DNA from: Rubrobacter sp.
Lineage (GTDB): Bacteria > Actinomycetota > Rubrobacteria > Rubrobacterales > Rubrobacteraceae
Direction of reading: 5' to 3'
Assembly: GCA_016781885.1 (NCBI GenBank)
Contig: JADDPM010000085.1
Coordinates: 1 to 9,578, forward strand
DNA: 9,578 bases
The notes beneath the pieces were generated by a model that saw nothing but the letters and a program-made list of their open reading frames with translations, was not told the origin of the DNA and did no database searches. Both the position numbers and the translations under genes were made by a program. The first letter of the stretch is position 1, and every line of letters starts with the position of its first letter. Below, in pieces: positions 1 through 6,500 of the stretch.

Positions 1-855
1 ACCCGGGAGGCGTACGAGCGACTCATGCAGCGCACCCGGGGGCACGCGGAGGCGGGCCTGCTGGGGGCGGAGGCGGTAGATCGGGCGGCGGCCATTGAGA
101 CAGCCGATGATATCTCTGCGGCCGTACGGGGCGCCGACCTCGTGTTCGAGGCGGTGCCGGAGGATCTCGACCTGAAGCACGAGATCCTCGCGGCCTGTGC
201 CGACGCTGCACCACCTGAGGCCGTCATCGTCTCCAACACCTCGTCTCTGCCGATGGACGAGCTCGCGACCTCCGTTGAGCGTCCGGAGCGCTTCCTCGGG
301 ATGCACTGGTTCAACCCTCCCGAGTGGACTCCGGGTGTCGAGGTCATACTCGCCCCGGCGACCGATCCTGAGGTCGCGGAGCGGGTCGTAACGTTTCTGC
401 AGTCTATCGGTAAACGCCCCGCTGTGGTCGGCAGTGGCCCCGGCTTCGTGGCGAACCGCATCCAGATGGCGCTGTTCCGCGAGGCCTTGGCCTGCGTGGA
501 GGACGGTCTCGCCTCACCTCAAGAGGTGGACGAGGTTGTGCGCAGCTGCTTCGGCTTCAGGCTGCCGTTCTTCGGGCCTTTTCAGATCGCCGACATGGCC
601 GGGCTCGACGTCTACACCAGTATCTTCGAGACCCTCGAGCGGGGCTTGGGCGAGAGCTTCCGCCCGCCCGCCGCCGTGCGCGAGTTGGTCGAGCAGGGGC
701 GCAAAGGAACGAAGAGCGGCGCGGGTTTTTACACGTACTCCGACGAGGAGCGCGACCGGCTCTTCCTGGAGCGCGACCGTCGCTACGCGGCGCTTAACGA
801 GCTGCTCGAACGGCTACCACCCCTCGAGCCGAGGCCAGATGGGGACGCACCGTGA
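1..855 (+). CDS. 3-hydroxyacyl-CoA dehydrogenase family protein (5' partial)
   Basis: The frame is open from base 1, so the true start lies outside the window; the Met codon at 25 is internal. The missing part would carry the GxGxxG nucleotide-binding loop. What remains is the second half of the Rossmann domain (ADLVFEAVPEDLDLK), the catalytic-region motif SNTSSLP, then GMHWFNPPEW and PGVEV, which supply the family's catalytic His and Glu, and GFVANRI with the conserved Asn. The C-terminal all-helical domain follows, with GPFQIADMAGLD and GRKGTKSGAGFY. These are the hallmarks of NAD-dependent L-3-hydroxyacyl-CoA dehydrogenases, which oxidise 3-hydroxyacyl-CoA to 3-oxoacyl-CoA. The HWFNPP variant also occurs in relatives acting on free hydroxy acids, such as L-carnitine and L-gulonate dehydrogenases, so the substrate is open. 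The stop overlaps a possible GTG start (GTGA, 852-855). The SDR starting about 120 bp downstream suggests one operon. Confidence 0.9.
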   Translation, partial: TREAYERLMQRTRGHAEAGLLGAEAVDRAAAIETADDISAAVRGADLVFEAVPEDLDLKHEILAACADAAPPEAVIVSNTSSLPMDELATSVERPERFLGMHWFNPPEWTPGVEVILAPATDPEVAERVVTFLQSIGKRPAVVGSGPGFVANRIQMALFREALACVEDGLASPQEVDEVVRSCFGFRLPFFGPFQIADMAGLDVYTSIFETLERGLGESFRPPAAVRELVEQGRKGTKSGAGFYTYSDEERDRLFLERDRRYAALNELLERLPPLEPRPDGDAP

Positions 856-980
856 ACGGGGCAAGAGTACTTGCCGGCGGCGTCGTTACCGGCAGGTTTC
901 ACCAAAGACGCGGCGACGAAATCTTTGTCGGGCTGGGCCGCCCCCGCGGATACGTGCGTGACGAGCGTGGATGCCGGTGA
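852..980 (+). CDS. Possible 42-residue ORF bridging two dehydrogenase genes
   Basis: A GTG at 852 overlaps the stop of the upstream dehydrogenase as GTGA. The frame runs to a TGA at 978-980, which overlaps a possible GTG start of the next SDR, again as GTGA (977-980). The product would be a small basic protein (MNGARVLAGG at the start) with no recognised domain. About two thirds of its third codon positions are G or C, lower than expected for a strongly coded gene here. A GGGGA about 10 bases upstream is only a weak ribosome binding site. It may be a real small protein, a translational coupling device that carries ribosomes from one dehydrogenase to the next, or chance. Confidence 0.3.
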   Translation: MNGARVLAGGVVTGRFHQRRGDEIFVGLGRPRGYVRDERGCR

Positions 981-1726
981 GCCTCTCGTTCCGGCTCGAT
1001 GGGAAGGTCGCTCTGGTCACCGGCGCGAGTCGTGGTCTGGGAGCCGGTATCGCCGACGCGCTTCAGGAGGCCGGCGCGACGGTTGCCGGCACGAGCCGCG
1101 AGCCGAAGTCCGCTGCCCAGGTGGCGAAGCGGCTGGGTTCGGTACCCGTTGTCATGGACGTCACCGACGTCGCCTCGGTGCGGGCGGGTGTCGATCGCGT
1201 CGCCTCCGAATTCGAGCGGCTAGATATCCTGGTCAATAACGCCGGTCTGAACATCCCACAGGGAGTTTTCGACGTTGACGAGGCGAGCTGGGACGCCGTT
1301 CTGGACGCGAACCTCAAGGGCACCTTCTTCGCCGCCCAGGCCGCCGCTCGCCATATGGTCGCGAGCGGAGATGGCGGGCGCATCATCAACGTTACCTCGC
1401 AGGCGGGCGTAGTCGGGATCGAGGAGCGCTCGGCCTACGGCGCGAGCAAGGGCGGCGCGGTATTGTTGACGAAGGTGCTCGCGATCGAGTTGGCGCAGCA
1501 CGGGATCACTGTGAACGCGGTTGCGCCTACGTTTGTGGCTACCGAGCTGGCACGCGGCACCCTCGAGAATCCAGAGTGGCGCGAGCGCATTCTTTCGCGC
1601 ATCCCGCTAGGTCGCGTCGGCGAGGTGGAGGACGTCGCCGCCGCGACCCTGTATCTCGCCAGCCCGGCGGCCGCGATGGTAACCGGACACACGCTTCTGG
1701 TGGATGGGGGGTGGACCGCCTGGTGA
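971..1726 (+). CDS. SDR family NAD(P)-dependent oxidoreductase
   Basis: A 251-residue classical short-chain dehydrogenase/reductase. Visible elements in order are the cofactor loop TGASRGLG (residues 17-24), DVTD at 63-66, NNAG (89-92), and the catalytic tetrad N114, S143, Y156 and K160 in YGASK. The family's C-terminal GHTLLVDGG ends the protein. The sequence style (LDGKVALVTGA at the start, LGRVGEVEDVA near the end) is that of sugar, polyol or 3-oxoacyl reductases such as KduD and FabG relatives; the exact substrate cannot be read. The ATG at 971 is taken as start; a GTG at 977 in the same frame is an alternative that would give a 4-base overlap with the preceding short ORF. Neither has a strong ribosome binding site, which fits coupled translation. 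Neighbours are a hydroxyacyl-CoA dehydrogenase upstream and an HpsN-like dehydrogenase 235 bp downstream. Confidence 0.92.
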   Translation: MPVSLSFRLDGKVALVTGASRGLGAGIADALQEAGATVAGTSREPKSAAQVAKRLGSVPVVMDVTDVASVRAGVDRVASEFERLDILVNNAGLNIPQGVFDVDEASWDAVLDANLKGTFFAAQAAARHMVASGDGGRIINVTSQAGVVGIEERSAYGASKGGAVLLTKVLAIELAQHGITVNAVAPTFVATELARGTLENPEWRERILSRIPLGRVGEVEDVAAATLYLASPAAAMVTGHTLLVDGGWTAW

Positions 1727-1759
1727 TAATGAGGATTTACCTGGAACTATCCGCTCCAC

Positions 1760-1782
1760 CGCCTCTCGCGGCTGGAGAGGCG
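1760..1782 (+). promoter_or_regulatory. Stem-loop in the leader of the HpsN-like gene
   Basis: CGCCTCTC at 1760-1767 pairs perfectly with GAGAGGCG at 1775-1782 around a 7-base loop, 34 bases after the SDR stop. There is no following T-run, so it is not a standard intrinsic terminator. It may be a 3' end structure of the upstream transcript or an attenuator. A second inverted repeat, GGCCGCT at 1841-1847 with AGCGGCC at 1866-1872, lies further along the same leader. Confidence 0.4.
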
Positions 1783-1961
1783 CCTGTGTTCCTCAGCCGG
1801 CCTTACAACGGTGTGCCAGCCGATTCCGGAGGTGCCTTGGGGCCGCTAAAACGTTTGCCCCGTCAAGCGGCCGTTTCAGCGCGTTCGTTCAAGCCCGTCG
1901 ATCAACATCAAATTGGTTATTCACGGTTCGACCGCGCACGTAGCGAAAGGAGGAGAAAGAA

Positions 1962-3260
1962 GTGGAGTACCTGAAGAAGGCGCATCCGCAAGAAGAAGGC
2001 GTAACCCAGAGGGTTAGGGACGCGGTGAGCGAGATCCTCTCGGCGGTCGAGAAGGAGGGCATCGCCGCCGTGAGGCGCTACTCCGAACACCTCGACGACT
2101 GGAACCCGGAGTCCTTCGTGGTCTCCGAGGAGGAGATAAGGCGAGCCGAGGAGTCGGTCGACGACGAGTTGAAGGGGCACATTGAGTTTGCCCGGAAACA
2201 AGTCGAGAACTTCGCTAGGCTCCAGAGGGAGACGCTCGTCGACTTCGAGAGAGAGACCCTACCCGGCGTGATCCTGGGCCAGAAGCAGATCCCGGTGAAC
2301 GCGGTGGGCTCCTATACGCCGTCGGGGTTGTACCCTATGTTCGGCTCCTCGATCATGACGGTCGCCGTGGCCAAGGTGGCGGGCGTGAAGAGGGTCGTAG
2401 CTATCGCTGCGCCGCGCAGGGGGGAAGACGGTAAGCCGTACGGCATCTACGAGCCGATGCTCTACACGATGGCTAGCTGCGGGGCCGACCAGATACTGTG
2501 CGTCGGCGGGGTACAGGCTCTGGCTGCAGTCTCGTTTGGCATGGAGGAGGTGGAACCGGTGGACATGATCGTCGGCGCCGGGAACGCCTACGTCGCCGAG
2601 GCCAAGCGCCAGCTCTTCGGACAGGTAGGCATAGACCTCCTGGCCGGTCCCACCGAGATCGCCATCATCGCCGACGATACGGCCGACCCGCACCTTCTGG
2701 CAGCTGACCTTCTCGGGCAGGCCGAGCATGGTCCGGGCTCCCCGGCCGTCCTCATCACTACCTCGCGCGAGGTGGGGGAGCAGGCCATAAGGGAAGTGGA
2801 CCGCTGGCTTGACGGTGATTGGCCTACAAAAGATATGGCTGGGGAGGCTTGGCGGAACCGCGGGGAGGTTATCCTCTGCGAGAGCGACGAAGAGATGGTG
2901 AAGGTCTCAGATGAGGTGGCGACCGAACATCTAGAGGTGCAGACCAAAGACCCCGACTGGTTCCTTGAGCGCCTCACGAATTATGGTTCGCTCTTCCTCG
3001 GGGAGCACTCGACGGTCGCCTACTCTGACAAGGCCATAGGCACGAACCACGTCCTGCCGACCAACCGCGCCGCCCGATACACCGGTGGGCTTTGGGTTGG
3101 AAAGTTTATTAAGACCGTGACCTACCAGAAGGTGGCAGAGGAGGGCACAGAGCAGGTCGCGCCGGCGGCGGCGGCCATCTCGGATGGGGAATACATGCAC
3201 GGCCATGCCCTCACCTGCCGTATCAGACAGGAGAGGGTCCAGCAGAGAGCCGGCGCTTGA
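1962..3260 (+). CDS. Histidinol dehydrogenase superfamily enzyme, HpsN-like (probable sulfopropanediol or related diol dehydrogenase)
   Basis: A 432-residue zinc-dependent, NAD-linked dehydrogenase of the HisD superfamily, whose members oxidise a primary alcohol to a carboxylate in two NAD-dependent steps. The GTG start is set by a strong AAAGGAGG at 1946-1953. The HisD zinc ligands are all present: Q253 and H256 in GQAEHG, D356, and H415 in HGHALT. The catalytic pair is E322-H323 in EHLEVQ, and the GTNHVLPT signature is intact. Against true HisD, the opening EYLKKA, the phrases GEVILC and YGSLFLGE, and AARYTGGL ahead of the C-terminus are, from memory, those of HpsN, which turns (R)-2,3-dihydroxypropane-1-sulfonate into sulfolactate. 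No histidine-biosynthesis gene is nearby and an SDR precedes it, as expected for a catabolic paralogue. A related diol or amino-alcohol substrate cannot be excluded. Confidence 0.85.
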   Translation: MEYLKKAHPQEEGVTQRVRDAVSEILSAVEKEGIAAVRRYSEHLDDWNPESFVVSEEEIRRAEESVDDELKGHIEFARKQVENFARLQRETLVDFERETLPGVILGQKQIPVNAVGSYTPSGLYPMFGSSIMTVAVAKVAGVKRVVAIAAPRRGEDGKPYGIYEPMLYTMASCGADQILCVGGVQALAAVSFGMEEVEPVDMIVGAGNAYVAEAKRQLFGQVGIDLLAGPTEIAIIADDTADPHLLAADLLGQAEHGPGSPAVLITTSREVGEQAIREVDRWLDGDWPTKDMAGEAWRNRGEVILCESDEEMVKVSDEVATEHLEVQTKDPDWFLERLTNYGSLFLGEHSTVAYSDKAIGTNHVLPTNRAARYTGGLWVGKFIKTVTYQKVAEEGTEQVAPAAAAISDGEYMHGHALTCRIRQERVQQRAGA

Positions 3261-3287
3261 GCATCTTCGAGTGGGGCGAGCCTGACC

Positions 3288-3416
3288 GTGACGATGCCGA
3301 GGAGGGTGGTGAAGGTGCTGGTGATGGAGGGAGACGAGGTCGAAGAGGCCTTGCACAAAAATTACAAGCGACTACAAGAAGCGGTGGCTTGTTCAGAACC
3401 AAACTACCGTTTATAG
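3288..3416 (+). CDS. Possible 42-residue ORF, faintly like ribosomal protein bS21
   Basis: A GTG at 3288 (or ATG at 3294) opens a frame ending at TAG 3414-3416, about 30 bases after the HpsN-like stop. The product starts MTMPRRVVKVLVMEGDEVEE and continues ALHKNYKRLQEAV, then ends soon after. The layout of a short beta-strand, acidic turn and basic ALxxxYKR helix recalls the N-terminal half of bS21, with one extra residue and without its basic tail. No good ribosome binding site is visible. It may be a remnant, a small unknown protein, or chance. Confidence 0.25.
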   Translation: MTMPRRVVKVLVMEGDEVEEALHKNYKRLQEAVACSEPNYRL

Positions 3417-3514
3417 GGCCCGGTCTCGATTTTTAGTGCAAAGCCGTCCCGGGGAGAGACTATTCTGAACGGCACCCGACCGCTCGTCGCCAGTTATTAG
3501 CTTTCGGCGGCAGC
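3417..3514. other. Spacer between convergent transcription units, nothing recognised
   Basis: About 100 bases between the short ORF and the minus-strand terminator. It contains a GGGCCC palindrome at about 3416-3421 and a TTTTT shortly after, but not a convincing plus-strand terminator. No coding signal was found. Confidence 0.4.
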
Positions 3515-3560
3515 AAAAAGCACGGGGACACGGAGTCCAGCGTCCGCCGAGCCCCCGTGC
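3515..3560 (-). terminator. Intrinsic terminator of the minus-strand SDR gene
   Basis: Read on the - strand, GCACGGGG (3560-3553) pairs with CCCCGTGC (3527-3520), with a small inner CGGA/TCCG helix, and is followed at once by TTTTT (3519-3515). This is a standard Rho-independent terminator. It sits 74 bases past the stop of the SDR at 3634. On the + strand the hairpin is preceded by A's and has no T-run after it, so it acts in one direction. Confidence 0.8.
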
Positions 3561-3590
3561 ATCCGTAGAAGCGATGCGGGCACGGCGGCG

Positions 3591-3620
3591 GTCCGTTGCC
3601 GGTACGTTTCGGCAACGGAC
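3591..3620 (-). repeat. Perfect 11-bp hairpin in the SDR 3' untranslated region
   Basis: GTCCGTTGCCG (3591-3601) is the exact reverse complement of CGGCAACGGAC (3610-3620), with an 8-base loop. It lies between the SDR stop codon and the intrinsic terminator. There is no T-run on either strand, so it is probably an mRNA-stabilising 3' hairpin or a dispersed palindromic repeat rather than a second terminator. Confidence 0.6.
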
Positions 3621-3633
3621 TACCGAGAGCTAC

Positions 3634-4395
3634 TCAACTGGAGAGTTCTGCGGCCATGAGCATGAGGCCGCCGTCCACGACGAAGGATTGACCGGTGGCA
3701 TAGGAGGCCCTCTCCGAGGCGAGGAAGGCGACCCACGCGGCTATCTCGCGGGCGTGACCGGGGCGTCCGAGCGGCAGGTTGGGGCGGTCTACCGTGGCCG
3801 GGTCCGTGTCCTCCTGGCCGGTCATGGGGGTGGAGATCTCACCAGGAGCAATGGCGTTCACGAGGACGCCGTAGTCGGCGAGCTCCATCGCCATTACTTT
3901 GGTTAGCAGGCCCAATCCTCCCTTTGAGGCGCAGTAGGCGGAGGCTCCGATACGGGGGATGTGCTCGTGTACGGAGGTGATATTTATGATATGGCCGCCG
4001 TTTCCGGCGTTCGCCATCCTCCTCGCTGCTCGCTGGGAGCAGAGGAACGCCCCGTTCAGGTTCGTGTCCAGTACCTTGCGCCACTCCTCATAGGAGAGCT
4101 GCAGGAAGTCGCCCGTGGGGTCGCCGGTCCCGGCGTTGTTCACGAGGACGTCCACACCGCCCAAAGAGTCCGCAAGGTCGTCTATAACGGCCGCGGCATC
4201 GGGTAGGTCAGTCAGGTCGAGCCTGCGTATCTCTCCCCGGCGGCCTGCCTTCTCGACAGCCGCGAGCGTCTCCCGGGCTCCGGCCTCGTCCTCGTGGTAG
4301 GTGATCCCTAAATCGAAGCCATTCTCCGCCAGCTCTCTGGCCGACTCCTGACCGATTCCCGAGTCGGAGGCTGTGACAATCGCTACGGGGCTCAT
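3634..4395 (-). CDS. SDR family oxidoreductase
   Basis: A 253-residue classical short-chain dehydrogenase. The cofactor loop reads TASDSGIG (residues 8-15), a variant of TGASxGIG in which the first Gly is Ala. NNAG is at 86-89, and the catalytic set is N112, S141, Y154 and K158 in YCASK. IAPGEISTPM follows, and the C-terminal FVVDGGLML is typical. The motifs place it among the FabG and sugar-dehydrogenase-like SDRs; the substrate is unknown. It shares only family-level similarity with the SDR at 971, so the two are not a recent duplication. The ATG at 4395 has a moderate GGGTGG upstream and overlaps, as ATGA, the end of a short open frame on the same strand. A hairpin and an intrinsic terminator follow the gene, so this is the end of its transcript. 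Confidence 0.92.
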   Translation of the reverse strand: MSPVAIVTASDSGIGQESARELAENGFDLGITYHEDEAGARETLAAVEKAGRRGEIRRLDLTDLPDAAAVIDDLADSLGGVDVLVNNAGTGDPTGDFLQLSYEEWRKVLDTNLNGAFLCSQRAARRMANAGNGGHIINITSVHEHIPRIGASAYCASKGGLGLLTKVMAMELADYGVLVNAIAPGEISTPMTGQEDTDPATVDRPNLPLGRPGHAREIAAWVAFLASERASYATGQSFVVDGGLMLMAAELSS

Positions 4396-4436
4396 GAGAA
4401 ACCACCCGGTACCGCTTGCAAGATCTCGCGCCTCAC
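4392..4436 (-). CDS. Possible leader peptide, or tail of a lost gene, coupled to the SDR
   Basis: On the - strand a GTG at 4436 lies close behind a GAGGAGGAAG ribosome-binding-like run. It opens a 14-codon frame whose TGA overlaps the SDR ATG as ATGA. The same frame is open further upstream, to 4511, but without an ATG, GTG or TTG start, and reads like ordinary protein (YRSGYSGLREHESFEEEE). Two readings are possible: a short coupled leader peptide, or the surviving 3' end of a former upstream operon gene. It is not identified as any family. Confidence 0.25.
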   Translation of the reverse strand: MRREILQAVPGGFS

Positions 4437-4510
4437 TTCTTCCTCCTCAAAGCTCTCGTGTTCACGTAGCCCGCTGTACCCGGAGCGATAGACCGCAAAC
4501 GCCTTGCTAG

Positions 4511-4741
4511 TCTAGAATCTTGGCGACCGCCCGGCGAGAAGCGTACAAGCTCATCAAGAAGGCCTTATAGAGCCGTACACAACGGCTTGTCTCTACGTAT
4601 CCGTTAGAACCCTCAATCAACAGCTTAAAGGACTACAACGATCGCTTCGGCCGCGAGATCGTCGTGGTCGAAGTATGGCTGGAGGAGGCTAGAGGAGCGT
4701 TGCTCACTCGAACAAGACTCGCCAGCACCCCGGGGGTGTAA
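4511..4741 (+). pseudogene. Remnant of an IS607-type serine recombinase (transposase TnpA)
   Basis: One + strand frame, broken by a TAG at 4568-4570, translates to RREAYKLIKKAL, stop, then SRTQRLVSTYP and SLKDYNDRFGREIVVVE. In IS607-family serine recombinases the order is a KxLLKxA helix, a strand VVVTYPDRLTRFGF, then a helix ending FGxEIVVV. The spacing and the conserved TYP and FGREIVVV blocks agree, while the DRLTRFGF core is scrambled to LEPSIN. The N-terminal helix-turn-helix and the catalytic Ser region are not seen, and no tnpB follows. This is a match by eye to a decayed fragment, so it is tentative. Confidence 0.45.
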
Positions 4742-4870
4742 CAGTCTCTGCAGGCGGAGCGCCCCTGACCGCGCAGACGCAGATTCTCAAAGAGTTCGTC
4801 GCCCCCGCCGACCGCGGATGTATCGCGCCAAGGGGACAAGAATCGCGTTCAGGTTACCAACGGCCCCTGA
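4742..4870. other. Intergenic stretch, nothing recognised
   Basis: Sequence between the recombinase remnant and the OsmC hairpin. Both strands were read; no coding frame, repeat or RNA could be supported, and no TnpB zinc-ribbon motif was seen. Confidence 0.35.
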
Positions 4871-4886
4871 CCGGCCCTTCGGCCGG
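4871..4886 (-). terminator. GC-rich hairpin just after osmC, probable transcript end
   Basis: CCGGCC (4871-4876) and GGCCGG (4881-4886) form a tight 6-bp stem with a 4-base loop, 8 bases past the osmC stop on the - strand. There is no T-run afterwards. Short GC-only stems without a U-tract are often found at transcript ends in actinobacteria, so termination or 3' end protection is likely but not certain. Confidence 0.45.
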
Positions 4887-4894
4887 GCCTCCCC

Positions 4895-5332
4895 CTAACT
4901 CGCCAGGCTGGTCTGCAGCTGGATGTCTACGTTGCCCCTCAGGGCGTTCGAGACGGGGCAGAGTTGCTCGGCCTCGCGAGCCGCGTCCTCGAACCCCTGC
5001 TCGTCCATGCCCGCCACCGTGCCCCTCACGTTGAGGTTGACGGTGGTGATCTTGAGCTGCTGGTCGTCCAACACGCACACGGCATCTACCTCCAGCCGAT
5101 CCGGCTCGTTACCCTTCTGGGTCAGGGTAACGGATAGCGCCATCGCGTAGCAGGTGGCGTGAGCAGCCGCGATCAACTCCTCGGGGCTCGTCTTGCCGTC
5201 GGGTCGCTCCACGCGCGACGCGAAGGTCACGGGCATGTCCTGCAAGACCCCGCTCCCCTCCGAGAGGCTACCTCTGCCCTGCGCCAGGTTCCCTTCCCAA
5301 ACTACATGCGCCTCGCGCTCTACGTTCGCCAT
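4895..5332 (-). CDS. osmC: OsmC family thiol peroxidase
   Basis: A 145-residue cytoplasmic peroxidase of the OsmC/Ohr superfamily, which reduces organic hydroperoxides through a two-cysteine mechanism. The first catalytic Cys is C61 in AAHATCYAMAL and the second is C125 in CPVSNAL; R40 and E51 (SPEELI) supply the usual activating residues. The opening AHVVWEGNL and GSGVLQ follow E. coli OsmC closely, and there is no Ohr-type signature, so OsmC proper is preferred over Ohr. An additional C86 is present. The ATG is set by a consensus AAGGAGGT (read on the - strand at about 5339-5346) six bases upstream. The gene is monocistronic: a hairpin follows the stop, and a divergent wall hydrolase starts 250 bp upstream. 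Confidence 0.93.
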   Translation of the reverse strand: MANVEREAHVVWEGNLAQGRGSLSEGSGVLQDMPVTFASRVERPDGKTSPEELIAAAHATCYAMALSVTLTQKGNEPDRLEVDAVCVLDDQQLKITTVNLNVRGTVAGMDEQGFEDAAREAEQLCPVSNALRGNVDIQLQTSLAS

Positions 5333-5582
5333 AGTCCTACCTCCTTTTTATCTGCACGACTGTATATGTTAGCAGGTGCTCCGCGTTGTGGAACTCCGGA
5401 GAGGGATGAGTCTGCGCGGCGGTCAGATGACGTGGAGACGGACTTCTACGCTGTTCCTTGCCGGAGCCGATCTCGGATCCTCCGAAAACTCAAAATCTTT
5501 CTGCCAGCGCTAAAGATTTCTCCTCTCCGGACCGATAATATACAAGAGCACGTCTATAGAGCCTTTAGGAGGGGGGGACATA
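5333..5582. promoter_or_regulatory. Divergent promoter region between osmC and the NlpC/P60 gene
   Basis: This 250-bp, relatively AT-rich stretch must contain promoters for both genes. Toward the hydrolase, GATAAT at 5534-5539 is a plausible -10 box about 45 bp before the start, with only a poor -35 candidate (TAAAGA, 5511-5516). Toward osmC, a TATACA-like box lies near 5360. A 10-bp inverted repeat, TCCGGAGAGG (5395-5404) and CCTCTCCGGA (5522-5531), frames the middle. No known operator was recognised. Confidence 0.4.
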
Positions 5583-6500
5583 TTGCGCCGTCTGGCCCTG
5601 GTTTTTCTTGCGGTCTTCGCTGCGACCGGGCTGATCGTGGTGGCAAACAAAGACAACAACGTCGAGGCAGCCGCCACGTATTCGCAGATAGTGGATAACT
5701 CCGATAAGGACCGTTTCAGGGCGGACGAGGGCTGGGGGACGAGCTCCTATGGCAGGGGGGTTTACGAGGAGGATTACAGCTTCGCCCGCCCCGGCAAGGA
5801 GCCCGGAAACGCACAGTTCAAGGTCGAGATACCGGAGGATGGAGACTACGCGGTTTATGCTCGCTGGCCTAAGGTCAAGGGCCTGAACGCCGAGACGCCG
5901 TTCGGGGTCAAGACGGCCTCGGGCGTCGAGTGGACGAAGGTCAACCAGCGGCAGGACGGCGGGAGATGGGTAAAGATCGGCGTCTTCAAGATGCAGACCG
6001 CCGACGACTACGCGGTCTTCGTTTCCTGGGAGACGGATGGCGAGGATTACGTGGGCGCCGACGCCGTAAAGGTAGAGCAGGTCCGGTCTAGCGCTCCCGT
6101 TAACCAGGCTGCCCCCGAGAGCGACAAAGAGCCGATCGGCAGCCCGGAGGGGCGGCAGGTCGTCGAAGAGGCAAGGAAATGGATCGGGACCCCTTACCGC
6201 CTCGGCGGATCGTCGAGCTCCGAGATAGACTGCTCGGGCTTTACGATGCGGGTCTACGAGAAGTTCGGCGAGAAGCTGCCCCACTGGGACGAGAAGCAGT
6301 ACCGGTACGGCGAAGCGGTCCGCGGCGACCCCCAGGCCGGCGATCTGGTCTTTTTCGACGAGCACGGCGACGGGATCAGCCACGTGGGTATAGCGACGGG
6401 TACCGGGAACCTCGTCCACGCTTCAAGCTACTTTGATAAGGTCGTCGAGAGCGACATGAAGGATATAAAGGGCTACAAGGGGGCGAGAAGGCTACGCTAG
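5583..6500 (+). CDS. Secreted NlpC/P60 peptidoglycan hydrolase with an N-terminal golvesin-like domain
   Basis: A 305-residue exported cysteine peptidase expected to cut stem peptides in peptidoglycan. The TTG start at 5583 is chosen because AGGAGG at 5567-5572 sits at good spacing and the product then begins with a signal peptide: MRR, a hydrophobic run to about residue 21, and likely cleavage after AAA near residue 31. Residues about 33-168 resemble the golvesin C-terminal-like beta-sandwich, with IVDNSD, a Trp/Tyr-rich first half, DYAVYARWP, VNQ, GGRWVKIG and GADAVKV. A short Pro/Ser/Glu linker leads to NlpC/P60 from about 192, starting ARKWIGTPYRLGG. The catalytic residues are C217 in DCSGF, H267 in SHVGI and a third polar residue, H279 in LVHAS. 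It is complete at the C-terminus (GARRLR). The golvesin-like part probably binds wall polymer; that is inference. Confidence 0.9.
   Translation: MRRLALVFLAVFAATGLIVVANKDNNVEAAATYSQIVDNSDKDRFRADEGWGTSSYGRGVYEEDYSFARPGKEPGNAQFKVEIPEDGDYAVYARWPKVKGLNAETPFGVKTASGVEWTKVNQRQDGGRWVKIGVFKMQTADDYAVFVSWETDGEDYVGADAVKVEQVRSSAPVNQAAPESDKEPIGSPEGRQVVEEARKWIGTPYRLGGSSSSEIDCSGFTMRVYEKFGEKLPHWDEKQYRYGEAVRGDPQAGDLVFFDEHGDGISHVGIATGTGNLVHASSYFDKVVESDMKDIKGYKGARRLR

Noticed and set aside
4742..4894. A tnpB gene or its guide RNA accompanying the IS607-like remnant
   Set aside because: No TnpB zinc-ribbon or RuvC motif was found on either strand near the remnant.
5159..5698. A 179-codon + strand ORF overlapping osmC and the hydrolase start
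   Set aside because: It lies antisense to osmC and crosses the divergent promoter region; no domain and no suitable start site.
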